This document shows, one piece after another, positions 22,299 to 32,812 of a stretch of DNA of 64,000 nt. The stretch lies in the NCBI GenBank assembly GCA_963970005.1, contig CAXAMN010022873.1, positions 264,035 through 328,034 of the forward strand, given 5' to 3'. Position 1 is the first letter of the stretch, and every line of letters starts with the position of its first letter. The notes under the pieces were generated by a model. It searched no databases. It was not told where the DNA came from and saw nothing but the letters and a program-made list of their open reading frames with translations. This DNA comes from Durusdinium trenchii. Its lineage: Eukaryota > Sar > Dinophyceae > Suessiales > Symbiodiniaceae. Made by a program: the position numbers and the translations under genes.

Positions 22299-25200
22299 TT
22301 GCAAGAAAGGCAGGACCTGTGGGGGAAACTCCGTCAGTGTATTCAACATACTCCTCAAAGCCACATGATGGTTATTATAGGGAACTTCAATTGTCCGTTA
22401 CAACGCGATTCGCAATCCATTGGCAGTCATGATCCACGCTTTGACCAGGCACTTCAAACCGATAAACATGACTTCCAACTCATGATTCGTGAATTATCCT
22501 TGGTTGCAGTTCATTGCAAGCAGAAATACGTACCCACCTTTCTGTATGGTTGTCATCAGACCCGAATCGACTTTGCTTTCATGCGATCCAATCAGATTAA
22601 GTGGAAACACATAATTGCTTCAATTGACTGTCGGTTTGAGCGCATTGGTTTGCATCAGGGACCACAACACCGTCCGTTACTCCTTGGCCTTCCCCGGTGG
22701 CATCCGATCAGATCCGTACCTTCGAAACTTGTTTCTATCGATCGGTTTCGACTTCGACAGGAGATGATCGCTGACACAACAGCATGGAGACACTTTGTCG
22801 TGGCAGCCCAGAGCTGTATCCTCAGACATCAGTCACCTAGACTGACTTGTCCGATTGAAAACTGCTATTCCATGGAACATGATCTTAGAGAATTGTGTCT
22901 TGAGCATTTTCCTCGTCCGAAAAAACAATTTTCTTCTGACAAGACTGTGGTATCCCTCACGGCCCGTATGTGGCATGCACGTCGACAGGCTAGACAGGTT
23001 CTGTACGTTCATGTTTGCACACTATTCCACAGTTGGAAACACCTCACCATCTTTGCGCGTTTGCATGCTCAGATTCGTAAATTTGGTAAGATCAACAAAC
23101 GACACAAGCTTGAGCAATTCTTGAAGGAGAATGTTCCCCATGCTTTGTCTAATCGTATGTACGATTGGTATCGCAACATCCGTAAACTCTGTCCTAAGAA
23201 GCCTTTTCGTAAGATACAATTGCATGATAGATTTGGCGCCCCTCTTCTTCCGCACCAGGAACTCGCTGTCCTTGTTGATCACTTTGGCACTATGTTCCAT
23301 GATGAGCATTTTGAGTTAGCACCTGCTCCGTTGAACTCCATCCCATTCACTAAGGATCAGGTTGCAATGGGCCTCTCCAAACTTCCTGCTACGAAGGCAC
23401 TTGCTCCGGACGGAATGCCGGGACTGATTTGGAAAGTCTTCGCACACGACATTGCAGCAGTTGTTTACCCCGCCATCGAATGCGCCTGGACTCAGTCGGG
23501 AATTCCCCCCTCACGTTGGGCCACTGGATGGCTGCATCTCCTCAGTAAGCCCCATAAACCTCCCAATCATCCTGCTGCACTTCGACCTATTTGTCTTCAG
23601 CACCCAGTCAGTAAAATCCTCTCGGGCATTCATTGTGCACAAGTGTTGGAACATGCACTTCCATCCCTCTGCCGGGTTCCCCTGTATGCCTACCTACCGC
23701 ACCGCGGCACACAGGACTGTCTCCTGCTGACTTCTGACCACTGTCGACAGGTCAAAGCACTGTGCCAGGACCACAAAAGTGATCCATCTAAGTCTGGACT
23801 GTGGGGTGGCCTTCAGGGCTCACTCGATCTTGAGAAGGCTTTTGATGCCATTGACCGAAACTTGGTACTTCGAGCCATCCAACGATTCGAGATGAACCCA
23901 GACCTTCAACTCCTTGTTCAGTCTTGGCAACACAAACATAAGTACTGCATACCCCATAAAGATTTAATCGGACACGTCACAGCCAGCCGGGGTATAAAGC
24001 AGGGGTCCAAAGATGCCCCTTTGCTATGGACCTTGAGCATGTACCTGCTCCTCGACCACTTGATGGCCTGTTTCGATCTGCCCTGGATCATTTCCCACAT
24101 TGTCATATATGCAGACGACATTCACCTCAGGTGGCTCATAGATAGTCCGGCCTCGGGCCTGTCGGCCTTACATGATCTAACTGTGGTGCTGGGTACGCTC
24201 AAGGCTTTCCATTTCAGGGTCAATCTGACCAAAAGTGTTGCCATCTTGCGCCTTGTGGGAAAGTCCGCTCAGACGTTTTTGAAACGATGGACGTCGAGAA
24301 CAAAAGAAGGACCTCGTTTGCACCTGCCAGATCAATCCTTAAGCCTTCCTCTAGTCAGTAGGACAGACTACCTAGGTGTCACGTTGAGCTATCGCGCATT
24401 TGATCACGACACCGTTGTTCGTAGAGTCAAAGCTGCAAATGTTTGCTTCCGCATCTTGAGGAAATGGCTCCTGGATCAGCATCACCCATTGTCAATTCGT
24501 CTTAGGTTGTATAACCAATGTGTTTTACCCACAGTCTCATATGGCATCCACGAGATGGGGATTTCAACTCGCAGTTTTCAGATGATCAATGGCATGATCA
24601 CCAAACATCATAGGACCATGACCAGATCCCCTGTGCACCTCACCCGTGAAACCAACACGGCCTTCTATTCACGTATGCACATTGAACCTCCATGGTGCTA
24701 TTTTGTTCGACAACAAACTCGTCTGAACGACTCCCTGAGTCGACGTCGTGACATCCTGATCCGTGAAGCCATGCAGACTGGTCAGCAAGATATATGCGTT
24801 TTGACCCCAGCATACCCTGATAACCAATTACAACATGAACCCACGGCTTCACTCTCGTTCTCTCAGGCACCTGAACTCAAATGTCCAGAGTGTGATCGAG
24901 CTTTTCATCAGGCAGGACCCTGGAAACGACATATGCGTACTGCACACCAGATTCCCTGCCACATCGAAGATTTGTTTGATCCCCTGCGTGATTCATTTGA
25001 AGGGAAGGCAACATGTAGACACTGTCACAAGCAATTTGCTGATATATATCGCCTTCGATATCATATCAATGCCAGAGTTTGTCTCCAGTTTGATCCGCAC
25101 AAGGAGACCATCGTGCCGATTGCTGACCGCCAGTCATTGAGAATGCATTTGCGCTACAAGTCCATCCCAGGTATTCTACTGGACAAAGCCCTGGTCTGTG

Positions 25201-26583
25201 AAATTGCACACCACTGGGTCTTTTGTCACCTTGCCGTGCCTGCTCGCTCCATTCGTAAACACTATGGAGAACGACATCAAGGTCTTTTGGTTTATGAAGC
25301 ATTGCATCGCGATCAAGTGTATGGCCTTGCTAATCTAGGTAGTGGAAAAGGCACGTGTGTCTTGTGTGAGCAACAATGCAATGATGTACGCACACATAAA
25401 TGTGGAGTCTTGCTTCAGATTAGCATTCTGCTTGGACAGACATATGATGTTTCGCATTTTCCTGTCATGCCCACTATGATGCGACCGCCTCGGGCCAACC
25501 GACCGTCATCAGGTACAGGAAATGCAGACAAGCCCGAGACTCCCAGTGAAGCTGCCCCCCTGGCGCCTCCATCCGACACACGGCCGACTCCGATGGAGGT
25601 TGATGACGACACCGAAGGGGCTGGTCCAAGTGCTCGAACAACCCCTTTGTTCAAATGTCTTGCTTGTAATACCACCTTCCTGACCGAGACTGGACTGATC
25701 ACTCATCATCAAAAGCACCCGAAGCATGCTCAGATGGATCGTCCGCTTGACCAGACCACATCGGCCCCATCGGGATCCGAACTTCGCACTGCCAAGGTCA
25801 CAGTGAAATTGATGCTCGCTTCTCATCCTGATGGACCCTGCCCGGAGCCCGCAAAGATGTATAGATGCCCATTGTGTCAAGACTACGTAGGCCGTAAAGC
25901 CCTCATCAGCCATCTTCGGAAATATCATGATGTCCACAGGCCTGATGGTTTCCCCTTTGATCCGGTCCAGGACATGCATAGGGGTCATCTTGCATGCAAG
26001 CACTGTCACACCCAGTTCACTATGGAGGTGGCCTTGCGCACCCATTTCCAACGTGCTTCTTGTCCGGTCTTGCTTTGCAATTGGGCCAGTCATCAGCATT
26101 TTGGTGCCCCGAGCATGCCATCAGACAACATGGATCTTGAGGTGCCCATTTCAGATTCGGATCAGGTTCGTTTACCTTGGCATTTAGGCCTCCTGCGCCC
26201 AGAGGAACTGCACACTTGGACTCCTGACATAGCATGTTCGCTAGTTCGTCAGCAACTGGACCCATTCTGTCGTGTCCTGTCCTTTGAACCTGAAGCCAAG
26301 TTGAATTGGTATCATCAGACGATCTGCATGATTTCCCATCATTCTGATGTACCCCACTCGAGACTGCCACAGGACCCGTTCTTTCACTTTGTGGCCTTCC
26401 TTCATGAACTGCATCCGCTCACATGGGCTTGGCACTCAAGGGACTGCACACCAGAGTCCGTTCCGCCCACTACGTTGTCCGACACGTTTCATGATCAGCT
26501 GACTGACATCAATCAAGCTCTTCATTTGATTGAGCATTCATTGGCCCAAGATTGGCAACTGTGGTGCGCTCTCACTCGTTTCG
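22263..26583 (+). CDS. LINE ORF: endonuclease tail, reverse transcriptase, zinc fingers
   Basis: The frame is open from 22,263, right after a stop; residue numbers here count from the TTG at 22,299, since no ATG marks a start. Residues 1-135 are the endonuclease C-terminal half; its GDFN motif reads GNFN (28-31), so a catalytic Asp is Asn. The reverse transcriptase spans about 350-720: LDLEKAFDAIDR (motif A, Asp 510), GIKQGSKDAPLLW (motif B, 565) and YADD (604-607). Zinc-finger-like Cys/His motifs follow near 862, 906, 1020, 1120, 1190 and 1233; the first, CPECDRAF with a distant H-x4-H, is a classical C2H2 pattern. These would bind target DNA or the element's RNA. The catalytic YADD is intact. 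The same frame stays open to the TGA at 27,780-27,782, through the second ORF. Confidence 0.88.
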
Positions 26584-27438
26584 ATGGCCGACGAGATGTT
26601 TGCAGACGATCAGAGCTTTACGGATCTCCTCGATGCATGCGCACAGAACGTTGGCAAAAGACCACGGGTTGCTACGGATGGAATACAGAGACCTGGCAAG
26701 GGTCCTGCAGCCAGATTCTCTCCATCCTCGGCCTCCACGTTGTCTGGAGGCAACGACGACCTTCTTCGTATGCTTGCCCGCCTGACTCTGAGGCAGGAAG
26801 ATGCCATCTCCCAACTTCAGCTGGACAAGAGCTTTATGTTCTTCATCCAATGCGGCAGAGGGAGCATCATGCCGACTTTGTTGACCCAAGCCAAAGAATG
26901 GAACCAGCTCAAGGAGAAAGGAGAAGCCACCATGCCACTGAGGATGCACATGTTTCTGCAGTGCTTTCAGCTCCTTGCACAGAGAGCTCAACTCTTGAAG
27001 CTCGATGCAAGCGACGACGCATTGGTATTGAATCTGAGATCCAAAGGCATCTTGACAGAGGACAGCAAATGGGCATATCTCTCTTGGGACAGTCAAGCCA
27101 TGATGCTCAAACCAAATCGGATGCCACCCCTGACCACGGAGGAGATTCGCTCGCTGTTGGAACGAATAGCGCATCTCGGCCAGCAACCTGGAGTGATTCA
27201 CAAGTTCTCGGCCTTGCGACCGGTCAAGCAGGACACCCTCCCTCAGGACGCCACGACTGCAATACCATGGCGCTTGGACCTCAGCCTGAGGTCTCCCGAG
27301 GCATCCGAACTCTTCCAGCTTCTTCAGAAGCTAGCTGGAAATGGAATCACACAGTTGATTCTCCTTCGGGTACGGGGAGCCAACCTGCAACGCTCTCCTC
27401 TAGCCAATGCCATCTCACAACGATTGAGGAGATCGTGA
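26584..27438 (+). CDS. LINE second ORF, conserved in dinoflagellate retroelements
   Basis: An ATG at 26,584 (MADEMFADD) opens a frame shifted +1 relative to the reverse transcriptase ORF and overlapping it, ending at TGA 27,436-27,438 after 284 codons. The protein has an acidic N-terminus, a basic patch (KRPRV), then helix-rich sequence with MLARLTLRQEDAISQL, FMFFIQCG and ALRPVKQD. I recall similar sequence downstream of reverse transcriptase ORFs in dinoflagellate LINEs, but no function. The downstream ubiquitin-protease-like domain resumes in a third position by a -1 frame change near this ORF's stop, so ORF2 and the protease may originally have been one protein. Confidence 0.65.
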   Translation: MADEMFADDQSFTDLLDACAQNVGKRPRVATDGIQRPGKGPAARFSPSSASTLSGGNDDLLRMLARLTLRQEDAISQLQLDKSFMFFIQCGRGSIMPTLLTQAKEWNQLKEKGEATMPLRMHMFLQCFQLLAQRAQLLKLDASDDALVLNLRSKGILTEDSKWAYLSWDSQAMMLKPNRMPPLTTEEIRSLLERIAHLGQQPGVIHKFSALRPVKQDTLPQDATTAIPWRLDLSLRSPEASELFQLLQKLAGNGITQLILLRVRGANLQRSPLANAISQRLRRS

Positions 27439-28318
27439 CGGGCATCCTCGAGACCAAACTGGGTGGCTCCGGCAGCACTTGCTATATCAACAGTGTTCTG
27501 CAGGCCCAAACCTGGAGTAGCGTCATGAGCTTGACCTTCAATACCGCCATTTGGGGAGCATGGGAGAAACAATTTTTGAGCATGTTCGTTGAGCATGCAG
27601 GGGTTGTTGTGGACCCATGTGCAGACCAATTTCTAGGCCGCCTGCTTGTAGACTGGTTCCAGAACCATCCAAGTCGCGATCAGCATGATGCTGGTGAATT
27701 TGCTGGATGGTTTCGACATCGGCTGCTTGAAAAAAAACGCTCCCACAGTATATGCAGCAGGGTTGGTGCTCTCGATTGCTGAATTCCACAGAAGATCAAG
27801 CAGACGTGTTCGCTCCTGTTCCTATGGCATGTCCAATTGAAGGGCTCATTACCCTTCAGCAGCTGATCAACAACTGGCATCATCAAGAGCCTTTTGTCCA
27901 TGCTTTTACATGTGACTCCCCTTGGATTTGCATTCAGGTGTCCCGTTTTCCTTTCATCGGCCAGAAATGCCATTGTTCGGTTCTATGGGATAGAAGTCAG
28001 CCAGTGCAGATTCCGATTTTCAGTGATCGCCAAGGCATCCATGTTGAGTGGCATGATTTTGTCGTGACCGCGGGGGTCATTCACCTGGGTGCAACACCCG
28101 CCGAAGGCCATTATCGTAGCATTCTTTGGCACAGTGGCACAGTCAAGTCTTGTGATGACTTCCGATCCGCCCTTCCTTTGGGTGTCGACCCGGACATCGC
28201 ATCCTCTATCTACCTCCTTTGGATCATCCCCAAGTCTTGCACAAGCCAGCATTGGATACATCCTTTGCCTATGAAGCCAAAGAGTTTTGATGAATTGCTC
28301 AACGATCGCTTTGCATAA
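27430..28318 (+). CDS. Ubiquitin-specific-protease-like (C19) domain of the LINE, frame broken
   Basis: The domain starts in the reverse transcriptase frame: GSTCYINSVLQ forms the Cys box (Cys codon 27,480-27,482), and QHDAGEFAGWF the QHDA-type box. At an A run (27,730-27,737) reading must shift by -1 to continue as MQQGWCSRLLN and on to the His box GHYRS (His codon 28,109-28,111) and IYLLWI, ending with TAA at 28,316-28,318. All three signature regions of ubiquitin C-terminal hydrolases are present, so the fold is likely a deubiquitinase. It could protect the element's proteins from degradation; that is inference. The frame break may be a frameshift site, a mutation or a homopolymer sequencing error. 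Confidence 0.7.
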
Positions 28319-28347
28319 GCACGCCTGTTTTTCGAACCTGGTGCCTT

Positions 28348-28416
28348 GACACTCCCGAAGTGTCCGGCCTGGAGAAATCCAGCTGCGGCCCAACACGGGC
28401 AACCAGCACGGTTGCC
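28348..28416 (+). promoter_or_regulatory. Two perfect stem-loops in the LINE 3' UTR
   Basis: GACACT (28,348-28,353) pairs with AGTGTC (28,359-28,364) around CCCGA. GGCAACC (28,398-28,404) pairs with GGTTGCC (28,410-28,416) around AGCAC. They lie between the last stop codon and the tail. In several LINE groups a 3' stem-loop is the site where the reverse transcriptase recognises its own RNA; that role is inferred here. Confidence 0.6.
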
Positions 28417-28421
28417 GGCAG

Positions 28422-28458
28422 ATGAAATGAAAATGAAATATTTCGAAATGAAATAAAT
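28422..28458 (+). repeat. TGAAA-type simple tail of the LINE
   Basis: Repeats of TGAAA with small variations immediately follow the second 3' stem-loop and merge into AT-rich host sequence. LINEs often end in short tandem units of this kind rather than pure poly-A. Confidence 0.6.
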
Positions 28459-30244
28459 AGTTATTTTTGGATTTGTTTTGATATAATATTTTTTATATCG
28501 TTTTCGTTTTTATAATATATATATTTTTTTAGAAAATTTTGTTTTATATTTTTGTATAATATTTTAAATAATATATATAAATATATAAATCAACATATAA
28601 TTTGTGGTCGAAATTAGCCGAACCGATTATGAAAGACAAAAATTTTTGGAATTTTACTATAATTCTTTTTCTGAAGGAAAGTGGTTAAGTGAATTAATTT
28701 GGAATTCTTTTTGTTGGATTTATATTTTTTTTCTCTTTTATTATGGTTTTTATAAATATACCTAATTATCGTTGATTTGGGGACGAAATTAAGAAAAAAC
28801 AAAAAAATATAAAAAAAGATATGGAATATAAATAAAAAAACAAAAAACGAAATAAATATAAAATCCATGTAAAATTTTCGGTTACAAGGCAACAATCTTA
28901 AAAAAAAATATATATATCAATTTGCACGAATAAATATTTTCATATTTTTTATATGTTTCGGTATTTTTTTCGCTTCGTTTTTGCTTTGCATTATTTTTTT
29001 GTTTCCATTTTTTGTTCGTGTCGCATTTCGGTTTTCATTTGTTTCTTTTTTGTTTTTGTTTTCATTTATCATGTTGGTGTTCATTTGGTTCATTATTTAT
29101 TTCATTTCATAATTATTTATATTATTTCTGATAATTTCGGATATATTTTTAATTTTCATTTAGGGTTGTTTCCTCACTAATCTATTTTATTTCCCATTCT
29201 TATATGATAAATTTCTAGGCCACTAACTAGGCTTAGGCTTTTGGGACCCAGTGGTTTAGCTCAGAAACTTGCATTCCATGATTTTGATCCTTGGTTTGGA
29301 TTGCTCGGGAAGGGATGGGTGAGGGAATCCCTTCACGCATCTATATATAATTTGGGGCGTTGATTGGTTGATTGTGATTGACATAATTTTGGAAGCCCAT
29401 GGGAAATGACAAGAAAACCAACCAATTCTGGAAGGATGAACATGATGCAAAAAAAATACTCGCAAAATAGATGAAAATATAAAACAAAAATATTTGCAAA
29501 AAAAAATGATGATTTAAATGAAGATCTAAATGAAAAATATCAAAAATCAATTTTTCATTGCCTGGCTGGCAAAAATAGATTCAATTGTATTGTTAGGCCA
29601 ACATATTGCATTTATATATTTGTTTTAATTCATGGAAATATATATAAATTAATGAAAAATTGTAATATATATATATATTATATTCTATATATATATATAT
29701 TTGTTAATTTATTTAATTAACATATTTAGATTAATTTATCTAAATTTATATATATTATCAATTTAATAATCTATATTTTTTGTCAAATTTAAATAACAAA
29801 AATATAAATAATATATATAGCGAAATTATGCAAATTTCGATTTTTGTTTGTGTATATGTTATTAATGATATTTATATTTTTGTATTTTATATTTGTTATT
29901 AAATTTAGGGCTAACCGATGTATTTTTATTTTTGAATTTGGTAAATATTTCAAAATACAATGAGTTAATATTAAAAGGAATATAAATGAGGAAAATATGT
30001 TAAAACAATCTTTTTTGAATGTTTTAATTAATGTAGTTCTTATTTTATGTGTTCCTTGAATGTGTTTAATTTGTTTTTCTTAGAGATATATATATATATT
30101 TGTTAGGATTTGCGCACCAAATAACCCATCTCATAATTGGCACAATTTCTAACGCATCTGCGGGTAGTATATACTAGGCGGATAGAGTATTTAGGACCGA
30201 TCAATTTGTCCAAATGCACCCAACGGCCATGGCTGAGCACCGGA
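28459..30244. other. AT-rich island, no gene
   Basis: The sequence is strongly A/T-biased with long ATAT and T runs, including near-pure AT dinucleotide tracts at 29,660-29,700 and 30,085-30,100. Open frames are low-complexity Phe/Ile/Lys strings. One box-A-like string (TGGTTTAGCTCAG) at about 29,251-29,263 lacks a convincing partner. Confidence 0.7.
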
Positions 30245-30260
30245 AGGCACCGATCTGAAA

Positions 30261-30477
30261 TGCAGGTGTCCTAAGGTAAGCTCAATGAAAACAACAATTT
30301 CATGTGTACCAAAAAGGAAAATGTTTGCTGGCTTTTGATATTCAATACGAATACAAATTGTGAAAATATGGCCTATCGATCCTTTAGGTCTGAGAAATAT
30401 TCAACTAGAGGTGTCAGAACAATTTCCACAGGGATAATTGGTTTATGGAAGCCAAGTGTTCATAGCGACGTTGCTTC

Positions 30478-30510
<33 letters not shown>

Positions 30511-30552
30511 AGACCCAGAAGTCCAAAAGTGTCGGATTATTCCCCCGCTAAT

Positions 30553-30593
<41 letters not shown>

Positions 30594-30966
30594 ATTTTAC
30601 CCTATTGATGAACTTGATGCTGCAACAGAAATCGAAATCAATACGAAAGGAACACTTCTTTTAGATATTTGGTTAATGTGATTAGCTGAAAAGCTAATAC
30701 CACGAAGCTATCATCTGTTGGTTTACGACTGAACGCTTCTAAGTCGGAATCCATGCTGGCTCAACAGTGTTGTTCGTTGCTCACCATCCCCATAGCGATG
30801 CGCCAACGAATAAGCTTCGACCCCAGTGCGTTTTAGCTGCCACCGCCGCGAAAGGCATGGTAGCGAATGATCATTTTGCAGTGTGGGGTTGATAGATCTT
30901 TTGGAGACGATTTAATTGAATCCAGATATTGTAAGTATTGAGAATATCCTTTGTAATACGTCCCAT
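30261..30966 (+). pseudogene. 28S rRNA 3' third, decayed copy
   Basis: The order of conserved blocks follows the 3' part of a nuclear large-subunit rRNA: TGCAGGTGTCCTAAGGTAAG, then GGCCTATCGATCCTTTAG, the peptidyl-transferase-region block, GTTCATAGCGACGTTGCTT, GATGTCGGCTCTTCCTATCA, ATAGGGAACGTGAGCTGGGT, TTTAGACCGTCGTGAGACAG and TCTAAGTCGGAATCCATGCT. The end near 30,960 fits the natural 3' end. The block normally reading GGGATAACTGGCTTGTGG reads GGGATAATTGGTTTATGG, with changes toward A/T at near-invariant sites. That argues for a pseudogene in the AT-rich island rather than a working rDNA unit. The 5' two-thirds of 28S is absent upstream. Confidence 0.85.
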
Positions 30967-31930
30967 TGACACGCGTGACCCGTTCGATCGGTCCCGCTCG
31001 GTACTTTTATAGTTCTCGCTGCCTTGGCCCAATTAGTTTCACCATATTTCATCAATTATATGGCGTCAGAAAAAGTCCAACAGACAATTCCTGATTTGGG
31101 AGGAGTTTGCTACAAACACGGAGGAGCTTCTAGTGAACTATAAATCAGCCAATGTCAATTAATTGTTTTGTGTGTATCCATCTTTACATCCGTTTCCAGC
31201 CGGGCTTCACAAGCGGATCGGCTGCGGGCCAGGGTTCTCGCTTCATGATCCCTGGTTGCAAGTGCTGAAATTCTTGCCTGCCATAAGACCATATCCGAAA
31301 TTGATATTTTAAAGACAATTCGGCTGGATGGCACGTGCCGCACGCCAGATAATATAAAGCAAAGGAATGGATAGGAAAAGAATAAATTGGACACCTGGGT
31401 ATTTGTTGAGACCACGAATAGAGGTGATACGATTCTGAGTGAAACGATTCTCAGGCGATGGGATCCAACCAAAAATTCGTCACATACCGACTACGCACAC
31501 AACTTGCGCTCCAGTCTGAGGCGCTCCTCACAGACCTTCCCTATTATCAGGGATTCCGGAGGGTAGGATATACAATCAGAACGTGTATTAATTCAAATCC
31601 TAATTCCTAATTGCGCCGGTCGACGAATTCATTGGTCGAATAAGAGCATAACCGCACTCTATTTGTTGCGAATGCACTTGCGAACTCGTTGGTATAGGTT
31701 ATTCCGATCAAGAAAAGGACGGTCCAGGAGTAGCTCTACATTCAACAGACACTGCGATGTGTCTGGCAGAAAAGGAGCCCGAACATTCAAGGGATATGGT
31801 TGCCCTGGCAGCCCGTAATATTTCTTGAACCAAGCCATAACCAGTTCTTATTGTGGAAGTTCAGGGCGGGAAGCAACCCCCCCCTGTAAGGTTCCCGTGG
31901 TAGCCTAATCTCACGAGGGATGAGGCCGCT

Positions 31931-32812
31931 CTATAGACATTGCCCTGTAGTGCTCTCAATATTCTTCACGACTGCACGAAAATTATGGGCTTGATGCCAA
32001 AGACTTCTAGTCTCTGGCTTCTGAATAACAACCTCGGGTGAATCAAAATTATATGGCCAGGCACGATGCTTATTCTTATGGCGAGTCCAAATCGGCAAAC
32101 ACATCCCGGTGCACAAAGAAAAATGAACCACAAGCTCATACCATGTGATGCCAAAGTCAGTGCGCAATAAAGGCAGATCTGGGTGATGTCGCCGCAACTT
32201 CTAAAAGAAAATCCACGTGGCAATCGCAAGTTTAGCCCCCGCCGGACACGCATGTGCAATAATAAGAGGAAGCTCGCCTATGAATGGCCAGGACGGACCC
32301 TCACATTTCTAGTTCTGAAGAGTATTTTGGATGGAGGAATAGGTATCCACACCCGAATGCTCACCTTCCTCTACCAACTGTTTTTCTTTTTCAAGCTTAA
32401 AGTTAAGGTGAAGGGTATTGAGATCAATTAAATATTTATATACCGAAATCAAAGCTTTCATTTGGCAGTGGCTGTGTGTTTGAATGTTGGAAGCTGCGGC
32501 TACCACAGGAGAAATGTCTTGCCTGTTCACAAGTTTAGCCGTCTCATCTGCTACGGTATTCCCCAAGATGTAATAGAGGTCTTCAGGATTGGTCGCATCG
32601 CCTTGGGAGCGATGGGACTTGATTTTAAAAATTCGAAGCAACTCTCTATCCCAAGTGTCTCGAATGCGTTGAATCAAATCGATTTGGGGTAGGTTGTATC
32701 GATGCGGGTTCACAGTCCCCTGAATGATTGATTCAACAATGCGTAGGGCAAAATTCATTGAAATAAAATTCAGATACCCAAGCAATAGACTCAAATTCTG
32801 CCCTATCAATTC
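31931..32812 (-). pseudogene. Decayed LINE fragment with RNase H-like domain, second family
   Basis: On the minus strand, 32,309-32,809 is open and contains FKIKSHRS and EDLYYILGNTVADETAK, typical of an RNase H domain (the K-SH and GN-VAD motifs). About 100 bases further, in another frame at 31,931-32,197, comes PLLRTDFGITWYELVVHF, which I recall as following the RNase H domain in dinoflagellate LINEs. The reverse transcriptase part is missing and the two pieces are out of frame, so this is an old truncated copy. The zinc-finger element at 21.9-28.4 kb shows no RNase H here, so this is a different family. The stretch 31,155-31,930 may be its 3' continuation. Confidence 0.65.

Larger units (their letters stand above)
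21930..28421 (+). mobile_element. Non-LTR (LINE) retrotransposon, nearly full length
   Basis: The element carries an endonuclease remnant, a reverse transcriptase, a zinc-finger array, an overlapping second ORF, a ubiquitin-protease-like domain, a structured 3' UTR and a TGAAA-type tail. The left limit is approximate, set where endonuclease-like coding begins (about 21,930-21,970); a 5' UTR may extend further left. The right limit is the start of the tail at 28,422. It lies between two AT-rich stretches. Long uninterrupted frames suggest a fairly young copy, but three in-frame stops in the endonuclease and the frame breaks downstream suggest this copy is no longer fully active. Confidence 0.85.

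Noticed and set aside
29251..29305. tRNA gene suggested by TGGTTTAGCTCAG
   Set aside because: Only a box-A-like string is present; no T-arm, anticodon stem or acceptor pairing can be drawn.
28614..29550. Membrane-protein-like Phe/Ile-rich frames
   Set aside because: They come from A/T-only composition; the hydrophobicity is a by-product of T-rich codons.
30261..30966. R2-type insertion of the large LINE into 28S rDNA
   Set aside because: The rRNA fragment lies about 1.8 kb beyond the LINE's tail, does not start at the R2 target site, and no rRNA sequence flanks the LINE's left end.
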